Positions 16,467-24,853 are shown, numbered from the stretch's first letter. The stretch: DNA of 50,650 bases from an uncultured Alphaproteobacteria bacterium (GCA_934254585.1 CAKQLF010000011.1:1-50650); one strand, 5' to 3'. A program made the numbers and translations. Notes: generated by a model not told the origin, from the sequence alone.

Positions 16467-17072
16467 ATGACTGATTTATTAAAAAAATCTGAAACAAAAA
16501 ATCTTGAAAAACCAAATACAAAACATCTGGAAAATAAAGAAACTAAAAAGCTGGAAATGAGCGATACCCGTGCAAAAAAAATTAAACATTCTTATAATGT
16601 TAAAGATGCGGAAAACGCTTTGCTTTTGAAAACCAAAAATGGTGACATCGTTATCGAAATGTTTCCGAATGACGCGCCAAATCACGTTGCCCGTATAAAA
16701 GAACTGGTGCGTGACGGCTTTTACAATGGTTTGAAATTTCATCGGGTGATAGACGGATTTATGGCGCAAACCGGTGACCCGCGCGGTAATGGTACCGGCG
16801 GTAGCGGTAAAAAGTTAAAGGCTGAATTTAACCGCAATCGTCATATTCGTGGCACGGTTTCTATGGCTCGCGCAATGGATCCGGACTCTGCTGACAGCCA
16901 ATTCTTTATCTGCTTTAGTGATTGTCCGTGGCTTGATGGTCAATATACCATCTGGGGGCAAGTAACCTCAGGTATGGAATATGTTGACCTTATTAAGCGT
17001 GGTTTCGGTCCTAACGGAATGGTTGCCGAACCGGATGTAATCGTTTCAATGTCCGTCATCTCTGATATATAA
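16467..17072 (+). CDS. Peptidyl-prolyl cis-trans isomerase, cyclophilin type
   Basis: 201 residues. From about residue 50 the sequence is a bacterial cyclophilin: IVIEMFPNDAPNHVARI, FYNGLKFHRVIDGFMAQTGDP with the catalytic Arg, GTVSMARAMDPDSADSQFFI and WLDGQYTIWGQV. It catalyses proline isomerisation during folding. The first 35 residues are unusual: a Lys/Glu-rich octapeptide-like repeat (ETKNLEKP, NTKHLENK, ETKKLEMS) without a signal peptide, so the enzyme is probably cytoplasmic. The Shine-Dalgarno AAGGAAG supports the long start; MSDTRAKK at about residue 31 is an alternative. Confidence 0.92.
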   Translation: MTDLLKKSETKNLEKPNTKHLENKETKKLEMSDTRAKKIKHSYNVKDAENALLLKTKNGDIVIEMFPNDAPNHVARIKELVRDGFYNGLKFHRVIDGFMAQTGDPRGNGTGGSGKKLKAEFNRNRHIRGTVSMARAMDPDSADSQFFICFSDCPWLDGQYTIWGQVTSGMEYVDLIKRGFGPNGMVAEPDVIVSMSVISDI

Positions 17073-17099
17073 AAATCACATCTAGCAGCGCATCTAGTG

Positions 17100-17168
17100 C
17101 TAAAACTGCGAAAGAGAGAAAATTCACGTACTTTTGTGTACGCTAAAATTTTCTCTCTTCTGGTTTTA
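17100..17168. repeat. Long imperfect palindrome
   Basis: GAGAGAAAATT and AATTTTCTCTC (with CGTAC/GTACG inside and TAAAAC/GTTTTA outside) make a roughly 65-base stem-loop with small bulges. The inner CGTAC-ttttgt-GTACG resembles the shorter palindrome found next to the pilins. Confidence 0.7.
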
Positions 17169-17217
17169 ACGCTATCTGCACCACTATCTGCAATTTTTGA
17201 GTTAATATGTTTTGCGC

Positions 17218-17240
17218 TCGTGTACTTTTTTGTACACTGC
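17218..17240. repeat. GTGTAC/GTACAC palindrome, intergenic copy
   Basis: GTGTAC, six T, GTACAC, flanked by GCGCTC and TGCGAAAA. Related copies lie in the pilin leaders at 18012-18031, 23830-23848 and 50610-50630. Confidence 0.65.
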
Positions 17241-17305
17241 GAAAAAAAGTTAATGCGTATTAGCCTCATTATCCGAGTTTCTGAGTCGGCTTTTATATTT
17301 TATTA

Positions 17306-18001
17306 TTAAAGCCGGAACCATAATGTTATGGCACAAACACCTGTAGCGTCGCAAACCTGACAAGCCTGATGAAAATCTGCTAGTGAAGCTGCGCTTAAGC
17401 ATTTATTTGTTGTTGAACCGCAAATACTGTCGCCGCTAAAGGTTATACCTTTGCCGCTTTGCATTGAATTAAAGGTATTTGCGTTATACAAAACATAATG
17501 CAAAGGCTGTACCAAATTTTCAAATATTTCCACGCAAAGCTTTGGAGAAAAAGAGGTTGAAGACTTACCGTCAAGCCAGCTGCTATTATTTTGATTTTCA
17601 TTTTCCTGCCAGCCGCCTAAATAAAAATCTACAGCCAAACTATTATTGCTTGCTTTATACCATTGTACAACATTTCCGCTGCTGTCAGACATAGCAATGT
17701 CATTTATTCTATGCCATGTAGCTGGAACCAAATTCAGTCCCTCAATCCAATCAACAAGGCCTTCGCCGAAATAGCCGCTTTCTTTGCGGTAAGAATTGCG
17801 CCCCAAATCGTCCGTATGTTCCACAAGTCCAGCTATCATAAAACTATATTCATCCAAGATTTTATTGACTTTAAACTTTTCCATAGCCTTGGAATAGCCG
17901 GCAATACCGCCAACGGAGAGAACTGCAATAATAGCCAAAACTCCTAACATCTCAATCATACTTCTTCCTATCGGGTTTGTCTGTTTGTTCACTACTTGCA
18001 T
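17306..18001 (-). CDS. Type IV pilin-like protein (family member 2)
   Basis: About 231 residues from the ATG at 18001. The prepilin motif IGRSMIEMLGVLAIIAVLSVGG gives cleavage after Gly and Glu at +5, then GYSKAMEKFKVNKILDEYSF. The C-terminal domain differs from other members: Trp/Asn/Ser-rich (GGWQENENQN), with CVEIF, SICGSTTNKC and a final CQVCDATGVC before ITLWFRL. The reading frame stays open upstream through the palindrome at 18012-18031 and into the 192-bp repeat. A longer leader (QSSTRVRKMQ-type) similar to members at 23189 and 49853 is therefore possible. No good Shine-Dalgarno decides the start. Confidence 0.82.
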   Translation of the reverse strand: MQVVNKQTNPIGRSMIEMLGVLAIIAVLSVGGIAGYSKAMEKFKVNKILDEYSFMIAGLVEHTDDLGRNSYRKESGYFGEGLVDWIEGLNLVPATWHRINDIAMSDSSGNVVQWYKASNNSLAVDFYLGGWQENENQNNSSWLDGKSSTSFSPKLCVEIFENLVQPLHYVLYNANTFNSMQSGKGITFSGDSICGSTTNKCLSAASLADFHQACQVCDATGVCAITLWFRL

Positions 18002-18094
18002 TTTTCTCACTCGTGTACTACTCTGTACACGTCGTTCCAAAAGTGTGGCGTATTGACGCACGACATCCAAACCCTTGAATGTGATGTTGTTTAA

Positions 18095-18286
18095 AACCTC
18101 GCCCCGTGCGGGTGAGGGGTAATTAAATAACTTGCAACAAATACTAAGCCAACACCTCCAGCTACCGTCATTCTCGGGCTTGTCCCGAGAATCTTGTGCG
18201 AACCGACACTTATGTAATAATAAGGCAAATTTATTGACTAGGTTAGTACCTTGTTGCAACAAGATTCTAGGCACAGGGCCTAGAAT
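18095..18286. repeat. 192-bp dispersed repeat, copy 2
   Basis: Same length and orientation as 5520-5711, with about four base differences and all three palindromes conserved. It lies about 95 bp upstream of the ATG of the pilin at 17306-18001. Confidence 0.9.
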
Positions 18287-18632
18287 GACTGGTGCTAGAA
18301 TTGCTTGCTTTGTGCTGCCTGCCAGTTTCGTGCTGTGCTTGTTATTCTCGCATACATCATTTTTTCTGAAAAAACTCGTAAAAACGCCTGTAATGGCTTT
18401 AAAACGGTCTACAATCAGACATTTAGAATTTGCAGAGAGAGAGAGAGACCTTTGCTAAGCTTATTTTTCATCTTTCTTTCCTCATAAAATTAGGTGAATT
18501 ATATTGGAAATAAGTATAGAATAAGATGCTTAACATATTCTTAAAGTTAGAAGTTGATTGGAATATCCAAAAATTTATCTTTACGTTTAAAGCATAATTG
18601 AGGTAATATTAGCTGTAGAGAGGAGAAAAATT
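18287..18632. other. Gene-free stretch, 346 bp
   Basis: No convincing gene. It holds a short GA repeat (GAGAGAGAGAGA near 18436-18448) and AT-rich DNA before the next start, which should include the promoter of the following two-gene unit. No terminator hairpin was recognised. Confidence 0.5.
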
Positions 18633-19112
18633 ATGGAAGAAACAATTTATTATCACTTTAAGAAAAATTACATTTGGCTGATGCTGAATGTTTTGGCTTT
18701 AGTCTTGTTAGGTTCTTGTTTGCTTAAAAGTTTATCATACGCCTGTTGGTGGGAGTTTCAAGTATTGACCGGCTTGTTTGTTTTCACTTTGCTGATTTGG
18801 GTTTATAAATACGCAATGAAGCAGCCAATGGCGGTTATTACCGACGAAACCATTAAAATTGACCATTCGAATCCGATTGCTTGGAAAGACATCGAATCGG
18901 CGGAAGAACGTATGGTTAAGTGTTGCGGCAAAGAGCGTCGAGTGATTGTTTTGCTTCCTAAAAAAGGTCTTGATTATAAATATAGCTTTTTGCAAAAGCA
19001 CAACGGAGAATTTACGCCGTTTTGTCTGCCTTTATATGGTATTTTGACACCGGAAGATGAGGAAAAAGTTTTCCGTATTGTGGCCGAGAAAGTTGGTTTG
19101 AAGGCTTTGTGA
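18633..19112 (+). CDS. Small membrane protein of unknown function, 159 aa
   Basis: Two hydrophobic helices near residues 15-33 and 40-60 (WLMLNVLALVLLGSCLL and LTGLFVFTLLIWVYKYA), then a cytoplasmic domain of about 95 residues with AVITDETIKIDHSNPIAWKDI, a PH-like pattern seen in several small bacterial membrane proteins (STM3941-like). Function is not known. A strong Shine-Dalgarno GAGGAG is present. The phosphatase gene starts three bases after the stop, so the two are co-transcribed. Confidence 0.75.
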   Translation: MEETIYYHFKKNYIWLMLNVLALVLLGSCLLKSLSYACWWEFQVLTGLFVFTLLIWVYKYAMKQPMAVITDETIKIDHSNPIAWKDIESAEERMVKCCGKERRVIVLLPKKGLDYKYSFLQKHNGEFTPFCLPLYGILTPEDEEKVFRIVAEKVGLKAL

Positions 19113-19115
19113 TAT

Positions 19116-19691
19116 ATGCGGAAAGATTTCTATATTTTTCGCCACGGAGAAACTTTGTTGAACGCGCAGGCGCGGATACAAGGTTCGGGTATGGATGTTG
19201 AACTGAATGAAGTCGGAAAGGCTCAAGCTTTGACTTTGGCGCAAAAACTAAAGCCTTATGATTTGGAGATTATATTCAGCAGTCCGTTGAAACGAGCTAT
19301 GCAAACCGCACAGACCGTGGCGGAAATGTGTCATTGTCCGGTGTTGATTAAAGATGATTTGCGCGAATGTTTTTATGGCAATGCCGAGGGTTTGCCCATT
19401 GCTGAAGTCAAGCAAAAATACACTGATGTTTACGCCAACTGGGCGAATCCGAATTTTTGGGACATTGCCTATCCTGAGGGGGAAACTAAAAAAGCCGCAT
19501 TGGAAAGAGTGTGGAAACAGATAGAAGAATTGGCTGAATCTTCATATAAAACAATGGGAATTGCCATTCATGGCGGTACTATGGGGAGTTTGCTCAATTA
19601 TTTGCATTATGATTTTGAACGCATTGAAAATTGCGCGGTTTTCCATTTAATTTATGATAATAACTGGCGAATTGAAGGGGGATTATTTTAA
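19116..19691 (+). CDS. Histidine phosphatase family protein
   Basis: 191 residues of the phosphoglycerate-mutase-like fold. The catalytic motif is FRHGETLLN (His at about 9), followed by LNEVGKAQA, FSSPLKRAMQTA and the second catalytic His in AIHGGTMGSLL, with the acid RECFYGNAEG between. Such enzymes remove phosphate from sugar phosphates, nucleotides or cofactor precursors; the substrate cannot be told. The downstream sugar kinase makes a sugar-phosphate substrate plausible, but this is inference. Confidence 0.9.
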   Translation: MRKDFYIFRHGETLLNAQARIQGSGMDVELNEVGKAQALTLAQKLKPYDLEIIFSSPLKRAMQTAQTVAEMCHCPVLIKDDLRECFYGNAEGLPIAEVKQKYTDVYANWANPNFWDIAYPEGETKKAALERVWKQIEELAESSYKTMGIAIHGGTMGSLLNYLHYDFERIENCAVFHLIYDNNWRIEGGLF

Positions 19692-19769
19692 GTTTTTACT
19701 CTTTTTTTATTAGATATTTGTCTTAAATTATGCTAAACTAAGGCATATATTATTATAAAGGAGGGAATT

Positions 19770-20630
19770 ATGGTTAAACCTGTTGTTGTCGGAATCGGTG
19801 AACTTCTGTGGGATATGCTGCCCGAGGGCAAGCGTGCCGGCGGAGCACCGATTAATTTTGTTTATAACGCCACTCAGCTTGGAGCCGATGGCTATGCGGT
19901 CAGCGCGGTGGGGAAAGACGCTTTGGGCGATGAGATTATTCACGAATTGAAAAAAAGCCATATTCATTATGTGTTGCAGCGTAATGATTATCCGACAAGC
20001 GTTGTGGAAGTGGCTTTGAACAACGGAATTCCAACCTATACAATTGTTGAGGGCGTGGCGTGGGACTATTTGGAAGCAACGCCTCAAGAAATTGAAGTGG
20101 TGAAAAAAGCCAACGCGGTTTGTTTTGGAACTTTGGCTTTACGCTCGGCAAAAACAAAAAAAGCGGTGTTGACTCTGCTGAAAAACGTGCCGGACACGGC
20201 TTATAAATTGTTTGATGTTAATTTGCGCAGCGACTATTTTTCAAAGGAATTGATTGACGAACTTTTGCAAGAGGCCAATGTTTTCAAAATCAATGACGAA
20301 GAAATGATCAAAGTGCAAAAATTGTTTGACTTAAATCTTTCGATTGAAGATGTTTGCCGATGGTTTATCCAAAAATATAATTTGCGTTATTTGATTTTTA
20401 CGGCCGGCGAAAAATATAGCATTGTTTATGCCGCTGACGGGGAAACTTCATATTTGGAAACGCCAAAGGTTGAGGTCGCCGACACTGTGGGAGCCGGTGA
20501 TTCGTTTTCTGCCGGATTTATTATGGGACTGCTGAACGGAAAAACAATGCGTGAGGCGCATAAACAAGCTGTGGCTACGGCCGCTTTTGTTTGCACCAAA
20601 AGCGGAGCTTGGCCGGAATATGAAAAATAA
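19770..20630 (+). CDS. PfkB-family sugar kinase (fructokinase-like)
   Basis: 286 residues of the ribokinase fold. It starts VVGIGELLWDMLPEGKRAGGAPIN, close to fructokinase openings, with the substrate-binding GGAPINF. The second PfkB signature is DTVGAGDSFSAGFI, whose Asp is the catalytic base and whose GAGD forms the anion hole. It would phosphorylate a sugar, most likely fructose, with ATP. Shine-Dalgarno AAAGGAGGG is strong. The MFS sugar transporter begins 21 bases downstream, giving a transport-plus-phosphorylation pair. Confidence 0.9.
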   Translation: MVKPVVVGIGELLWDMLPEGKRAGGAPINFVYNATQLGADGYAVSAVGKDALGDEIIHELKKSHIHYVLQRNDYPTSVVEVALNNGIPTYTIVEGVAWDYLEATPQEIEVVKKANAVCFGTLALRSAKTKKAVLTLLKNVPDTAYKLFDVNLRSDYFSKELIDELLQEANVFKINDEEMIKVQKLFDLNLSIEDVCRWFIQKYNLRYLIFTAGEKYSIVYAADGETSYLETPKVEVADTVGAGDSFSAGFIMGLLNGKTMREAHKQAVATAAFVCTKSGAWPEYEK

Positions 20631-20651
20631 CTGAAAAAAAGGAGAAAAGCG

Positions 20652-21797
20652 ATGTTGAAAACGGCTATGTTAAAAAAACTTATACCGATTATGTTTGCTT
20701 TTTTTGCAATGGGGGCGGTTGATTTTGTGGGAATTGCCACAAACTATGTTAAAGCAGATTTCGGCCTTTCGGATACGTTGGCGAATTTGTTTACGTCTAT
20801 GACTTTTTTCTGGTTTTTGATTTTTTCGGTGCCGACCGGCTTGCTAATGAACAAAATCGGTCGCCGTAAAACTGTTTTGCTTAGCTTGGCAATTTCTATG
20901 TTGGCTTTGGTTTTGCCAATGTTTGACTATAATATGGTGGTTATAATGATTGCTTTTTCACTTTTGGGAATCAGCAACACCATTATGCAGGTTTCGTTGA
21001 ATCCGTTGGTTTCAAATATTGTGTCTAAAGATAAGATGTCGAGTGCATTGACCTTTGGGCAATTTGTGAAAGCTACAGCCTCGTTTGCGGCACCTATATT
21101 AGCGGGGTGGGGCGCGCTTCATTTTGGTAAATGGCAGATTTTGTTTCCGTTTTTCTTGATTGAAACGGCGGTGGCGTATGTTTTGTTGGCGCGTGAGAAA
21201 ATAGAAGAAACAGAAGTCGGGCAGGCCTCCGGTTTTAAGGAATGCTTTAAGCTGTTGGGCAATGGCACGATTTTCTTATGTTTTATGGCGGTGATGTGTC
21301 ACGTTGGGTTAGATGTGGGCACCAATGTAACCACACCAAAGCTTTTAATGCAAAAATTGGGGTGGACATTGGAACAAGCCGGTTATGCAACTAGCGTATA
21401 TTTCTTTTTTCGGACAATCGGTAGTTTTAGCGGGGCATATATTCTGGCTAAATATTCCAATCATAAATATTTTTTAGGCAGTGTGCTGTTGATGTTGTTG
21501 TCTTTGTGCGGTGTGTTCGTTTTCAACAGCAAAGAATTGCTTTATATTTGCATTGCCTGCATTGGTTATGGTAATGCGAATATTTTCCCTGTTGTTTTCT
21601 CACAGGCAATGAAGACGATGCCGCAACATGGCAACGAAGTGTCCGGTTTGATGATTATGGGAATTTTCGGCGGCACGGTTTTTCCGCTTTTGATGGGAAT
21701 CGCGTCGGATTTTGTCAATAATCAGCACGGGGCGGTTGCCGTAATGATACTATGCGCTCTGTACTTGCTGTTTATGAGCCGAAAAGTTAAAGATTAA
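20652..21797 (+). CDS. MFS sugar transporter (FHS/FucP-like)
   Basis: 381 residues with about twelve hydrophobic helices. The MFS loop motif is seen as LLMNKIGRRKTVLL after helix 2. The N-terminus (FAFFAMGAVDFVGIATNYVKADFGLSD) and the stretch GVGLDVGTN-like (CHVGLDVGTNVTTPKLL) resemble the fucose/galactose/glucose:H+ symporter branch. Together with the fructokinase-like gene just upstream it should import a hexose. Shine-Dalgarno AAGGAGAAAAGCG lies before the ATG; a second in-frame ATG five codons later is possible. Confidence 0.88.
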   Translation: MLKTAMLKKLIPIMFAFFAMGAVDFVGIATNYVKADFGLSDTLANLFTSMTFFWFLIFSVPTGLLMNKIGRRKTVLLSLAISMLALVLPMFDYNMVVIMIAFSLLGISNTIMQVSLNPLVSNIVSKDKMSSALTFGQFVKATASFAAPILAGWGALHFGKWQILFPFFLIETAVAYVLLAREKIEETEVGQASGFKECFKLLGNGTIFLCFMAVMCHVGLDVGTNVTTPKLLMQKLGWTLEQAGYATSVYFFFRTIGSFSGAYILAKYSNHKYFLGSVLLMLLSLCGVFVFNSKELLYICIACIGYGNANIFPVVFSQAMKTMPQHGNEVSGLMIMGIFGGTVFPLLMGIASDFVNNQHGAVAVMILCALYLLFMSRKVKD

Positions 21798-21856
21798 AAA
21801 ATGCCATTTTTATGAAATGTTATTTTTTATAGAATTTACAATTATTTTACCGCAAT

Positions 21857-21890
21857 AAAAAACAGTCCTTTTTAGAAAGGACTGTTTTTT
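21857..21890. terminator. Bidirectional terminator
   Basis: AAAACAGTCCTTT and AAAGGACTGTTTT around TTAG, with A-rich and T-rich flanks. It serves the transporter on the plus strand and the membrane protein gene on the minus strand. Confidence 0.88.
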
Positions 21891-21897
21891 AGTAGAT

Positions 21898-22389
21898 TTA
21901 GACGGACAACTCATCACCATCTGAAGTGGCTGATTGAGTGGAAGCCTGCTTTCCCGCTTTGCGCTCAGAGGCATAAATACCATAATCACGCACACCGCTG
22001 ATTGTAAGAAGTATACTCAACGCCGAAAGCAATCCTCCCCACTCTATCATACCAATATTGAAATATGAGGCAATGATAAAGTTGTTTGAAAAGCCCAAAA
22101 CCAAGCACCAACCTATAGCCGGTATCCAAATTTTGTTGCCAAGCGAACGACTATTTGACGCGTCTATAGACTTTTGAACTTCGCCGATGTAATAGAACTT
22201 TTGCAAAGCAACATCACGAGCACCGCCAAGTCCGAGTACAATACAAAACGTTAAAATCAATTGTGTCCAATCAATGGCGCGACAATCGAAATAAGGGGCA
22301 ATGGCGCAATTATGGAAAAATCCGTAAGCAATCACTACACCCAAGGCCGGAATCCACATACGGGACTTCTTAATCTTAAATCTAAGCAT
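21898..22389 (-). CDS. Membrane protein with two tandem homologous halves
   Basis: 163 residues. Residues about 11-68 and 85-143 are recognisable duplicates: MWIPALGVVIAYGF aligns with IWIPAIGWCLVLGF, then APYFDCRAIDWTQLI with ASYFNIGMIEWGGLL, and GLGGARDVALQK with TISGVRDYGIYAS. Each half has two membrane helices. The pattern recalls small phage/GTA 3-TM holin-type proteins, but I cannot confirm this. No enzyme motif. The C-terminal tail is polar. There is no clear Shine-Dalgarno. A four-helix channel or scaffold is a guess. Confidence 0.75.
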   Translation of the reverse strand: MLRFKIKKSRMWIPALGVVIAYGFFHNCAIAPYFDCRAIDWTQLILTFCIVLGLGGARDVALQKFYYIGEVQKSIDASNSRSLGNKIWIPAIGWCLVLGFSNNFIIASYFNIGMIEWGGLLSALSILLTISGVRDYGIYASERKAGKQASTQSATSDGDELSV

Positions 22390-22491
22390 AAGATAAATAT
22401 AATAAAGGTTAATAATTCAAAAACTATAATTAGAGTAAGTCTTTTTTGACTTTTTGTCAATACTTTATTGAAAATTTGTTTAAAACAAATA

Positions 22492-22528
22492 AAAAAAGGC
22501 TCAGAGTCATTTGCTCAAAGCCTTTTAT
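22492..22528 (-). terminator. Terminator of the two-pilin operon
   Basis: On the minus strand AAAGGCT..GAG and CTC..AGCCTTT form an imperfect stem followed by seven T. It lies just after the stop of the second pilin. Confidence 0.75.
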
Positions 22529-22540
22529 CGAGGGGCAAAC

Positions 22541-23176
22541 CTAATAGGTTACAACTGCAAAAGAACAAGTGTTAGAGGTGCAAGAACAGCCGCTTGCCGC
22601 AATGCTTGGCGACATTATTTTATTTGCGCACAAAGCGGTGCCGGATTTTTTTTGGCAAATTTGGAAGTCGGAGTAGCTGTAATTTGCAAAAAGATTTCCG
22701 CCGTCAATATTTGCAGAGTTAGACGCTATCACCACAATTTTTCTATCACCCCAACTTTTAGTGGCCAAAGACATACAGGTTTCTTTAGGCAATCCACTCA
22801 TATAGACGGCAAAATTAAGACTGTCTTTTGAAGAGCCGATAACATCTTTTCCGCTACCGAGGCGAACTTCACCATTATAAATATTTTTAAGAGTCGGATT
22901 ATTACCATAGGTTTCAATGAGTTCTTCCGGAATAAGTTTCATTTTAACGGCACCTTTGACGGTTAAATCGCGATAAATGCTTTTTTTCCGCATTGCCACG
23001 GTTTTCACATTGGCAATTATTTCCGACATTTGGGTTATTATCTTGTTGGTTTTATAGGTGTTCATCGCCTTGGACAATCCGCTGATGCCGCCCACGCTCA
23101 AAACGCCGATAATGGCCAGAACTCCAAGCATTTCAACCATAGACCGGCCAAGCTGATTTGAATTTGTTTTAAACAT
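22541..23176 (-). CDS. Type IV pilin-like protein (family member 3)
   Basis: 211 residues. A short leader (MFKTNSNQLG) precedes RSMVEMLGVLAIIGVLSVGGISGLSKAM; cleavage after Gly leaves Glu at +5. The helix continues NTYKTNKIITQMSEIIANVKTV. The C-terminal domain has ETCMSLA, FQICQKK, ALCANK and the closing CSCTSNTC, then FAVVTY. The central variable region shares little with other members. It starts 12 bases after the stop of the 23189-23899 pilin, so it is the second gene of a two-pilin operon. An AGGAT-like Shine-Dalgarno is present. Confidence 0.86.
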   Translation of the reverse strand: MFKTNSNQLGRSMVEMLGVLAIIGVLSVGGISGLSKAMNTYKTNKIITQMSEIIANVKTVAMRKKSIYRDLTVKGAVKMKLIPEELIETYGNNPTLKNIYNGEVRLGSGKDVIGSSKDSLNFAVYMSGLPKETCMSLATKSWGDRKIVVIASNSANIDGGNLFANYSYSDFQICQKKSGTALCANKIMSPSIAASGCSCTSNTCSFAVVTY

Positions 23177-23188
23177 TTTTATATCCTT

Positions 23189-23899
23189 TTAATAAAATTT
23201 CAGAGTAATAAAACATTTTGAATTGGTGCAGTTGCAAACCTTTCCGGCAACTGTGGGCTGCATAGGTATTTTTTGGGTGCTGCCATTAACGCAAGCTGTG
23301 GCATAAGAGGTGTCAACTTTTCCGGAACAGCCGTAAAACAGTTCGGCCGATGTCTCACTAAAACTTGTACTGCCCACTGTAAGGCCAACAAAAGAGGCGG
23401 CTCCGCCCCAATCACTGGTGGCTAAGGCTATACAGGCTTCTTTTGGAATGTTGTTTACAGAAATTGTGTAAGCGGATTTTCCGGAATCTGAGGCATTTAG
23501 GGTTGAAGCCTCTATAACCACGCTTCCTCTATATAAATTTTCGACGGTTCCCGCTGATTTATTGACAATCATTTCATCCGGAACTGCGTGAAATTTGATA
23601 GCCGCTCTGTTGTTTAGGCCATTGTAAGAGCCGTTAGCAGATGTTGTTGACAATTTGGCGGCGATTGCGGTAATTTGCGATTGAGTTTCGTTAATTTTAT
23701 AACGGGAGCTCATTTGTGTAAAAGAGGCGATTCCGCCGACACTCAAAACGCCGGTTATGGCCAGAACGCCCAACATCTCTATCATAGAGCGACCACACTG
23801 TGCATCATCTGTCAAAAATTTTTTCGCCTGTGTACCTTTGTTGTACACGTCGCTTAAGAATGTTAGAAAAAGTGTTTCCGGATAAGTTTGTTTCAGCAT
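23189..23899 (-). CDS. Type IV pilin-like protein with long leader (family member 4)
   Basis: 236 residues. The leader is unusually long, about 36 residues (LFLTFLSDVYNKGTQAKKFL, then TDDAQCG), before RSMIEMLGVLAITGVLSVGG. The leader segment SDVYNKGTQAKKFL is encoded over the GTGTAC/GTACAC palindrome and is similar to the leader at 50580-50650. The mature part has EACIALA, FYGCSG, TACVNG and closes CNCTNSKC before ITLKFY. AGAGGGG before the ATG at 23899 supports the long form. It is first in an operon with the pilin at 22541-23176. Confidence 0.86.
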   Translation of the reverse strand: MLKQTYPETLFLTFLSDVYNKGTQAKKFLTDDAQCGRSMIEMLGVLAITGVLSVGGIASFTQMSSRYKINETQSQITAIAAKLSTTSANGSYNGLNNRAAIKFHAVPDEMIVNKSAGTVENLYRGSVVIEASTLNASDSGKSAYTISVNNIPKEACIALATSDWGGAASFVGLTVGSTSFSETSAELFYGCSGKVDTSYATACVNGSTQKIPMQPTVAGKVCNCTNSKCFITLKFY

Positions 23900-23983
23900 A
23901 TTTTTCCCCTCTTATGATAATAATTATTCTTCTATTAGCACGAATATGATTAAGCGTCAAGTTTATAGCAATAATCAATAAAT

Positions 23984-24012
23984 AAAAAATACCGCTCGAA
24001 GGCGGTACTTTG
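23984..24012 (-). terminator. Pilin terminator
   Basis: TACCGC-(tcgaag)-GCGGTA is a compact stem; on the minus strand it is followed by TTTTTTATTT. It follows the stop of the pilin at 24032-24652. Confidence 0.8.
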
Positions 24013-24031
24013 ATTTTGTTGGAAACTTAAA

Positions 24032-24652
24032 TCAATAATATTTCCATTGAATAGAACAAGTGTTACCGGCGTTGCAATTACAAGCGTCTGCGGCGTTTTT
24101 GACCGGCAACGGCATATTGTGCCCAGGGCAAGCAGTGGCGGAACCAGCTGCAGCTGAACCTGAACAACCAATTAAAGTATCTGTATTAGCCAAAGTTGTG
24201 ATTTGCGCATTTGAAACTTTAAGATAAATCAAGCCTGAAGAATAACCGGAACCCCAGTCATTGGTGGCCAAAGTGATGCAAGCTTCTTTAGACAAGCCAC
24301 TAAAAGTAAGGGTGAAAGCTTTATAGTCATTAGTAGAAGATGTGCTTGAAGCCGCTTGAATTTTTACAGCACCGTTAAACGCGTTAGTTAAAGTTTCACT
24401 TGTACCCAATTCATCAGGAACCACACCCATAGAAACGGCAGAAGCGTTGTTTAAACCATTATATGTCTTTTGTTGAGCATACAAAGTTTTGATGTTAGCA
24501 ACCAACATAGAAACATTGTCGGCAACTTGGTTAGTTTTAAATTTATTCATAGCTTTAGAATAACCGGCAATACCACCTACAGACAAAACACCGATAATGG
24601 CAAGTACGCCTAACATTTCGATCATAGAACGACCGGATTCATTTACTCTCAT
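24032..24652 (-). CDS. Type IV pilin-like protein (family member 5, duplicate A)
   Basis: 206 residues. Leader MRVNESG, then RSMIEMLGVLAIIGVLSVGG and GYSKAMNKFKTNQVADNVSM. The first 105 residues are almost identical to the pilin at 25054-25674, after which the domains diverge. Here the variable part is KIQAASSTSSTNDYKAFTL and the ending CNAGNTCSIQWKYY. Four to six Cys are placed as in the other members. Shine-Dalgarno AGGAG lies 7 bases upstream, and the promoter and 5' UTR are duplicated with the gene (see 24752-24780). Confidence 0.9.
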   Translation of the reverse strand: MRVNESGRSMIEMLGVLAIIGVLSVGGIAGYSKAMNKFKTNQVADNVSMLVANIKTLYAQQKTYNGLNNASAVSMGVVPDELGTSETLTNAFNGAVKIQAASSTSSTNDYKAFTLTFSGLSKEACITLATNDWGSGYSSGLIYLKVSNAQITTLANTDTLIGCSGSAAAGSATACPGHNMPLPVKNAADACNCNAGNTCSIQWKYY

Positions 24653-24751
24653 TGTTTTTCTCCTAATTAAAAAATAAAGTATAATTATATTTGGCTAAGG
24701 CCTCCTAAACCTCGCCGGAAACAAGTATAAAACTTATTTCTTTCTACTTTA

Positions 24752-24780
24752 TTAATATCATAAAAATTATATTTTCTCAA
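24752..24780 (-). promoter_or_regulatory. Sigma70-like promoter of pilin duplicate A
   Basis: On the minus strand TTGAGA (24780-24775) and TATTAA (24757-24752) are separated by exactly 17 bases. The start point would lie near 24745, giving a leader of about 90 nt. The same sequence stands 1022 bp away before duplicate B. Confidence 0.6.
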
Positions 24781-24853
24781 TAAGCTAGTGGTTATATTAC
24801 TTTAGTGATATGGAACGCAAATGACGTTTGATGATGACTATAGAAAGTAGTGT

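Noticed and set aside
18436..18450. GA dinucleotide run as a phase-variation tract.
   Set aside because: It is intergenic, about 180 bp from the next start and outside any obvious promoter, so an on/off role has no support.
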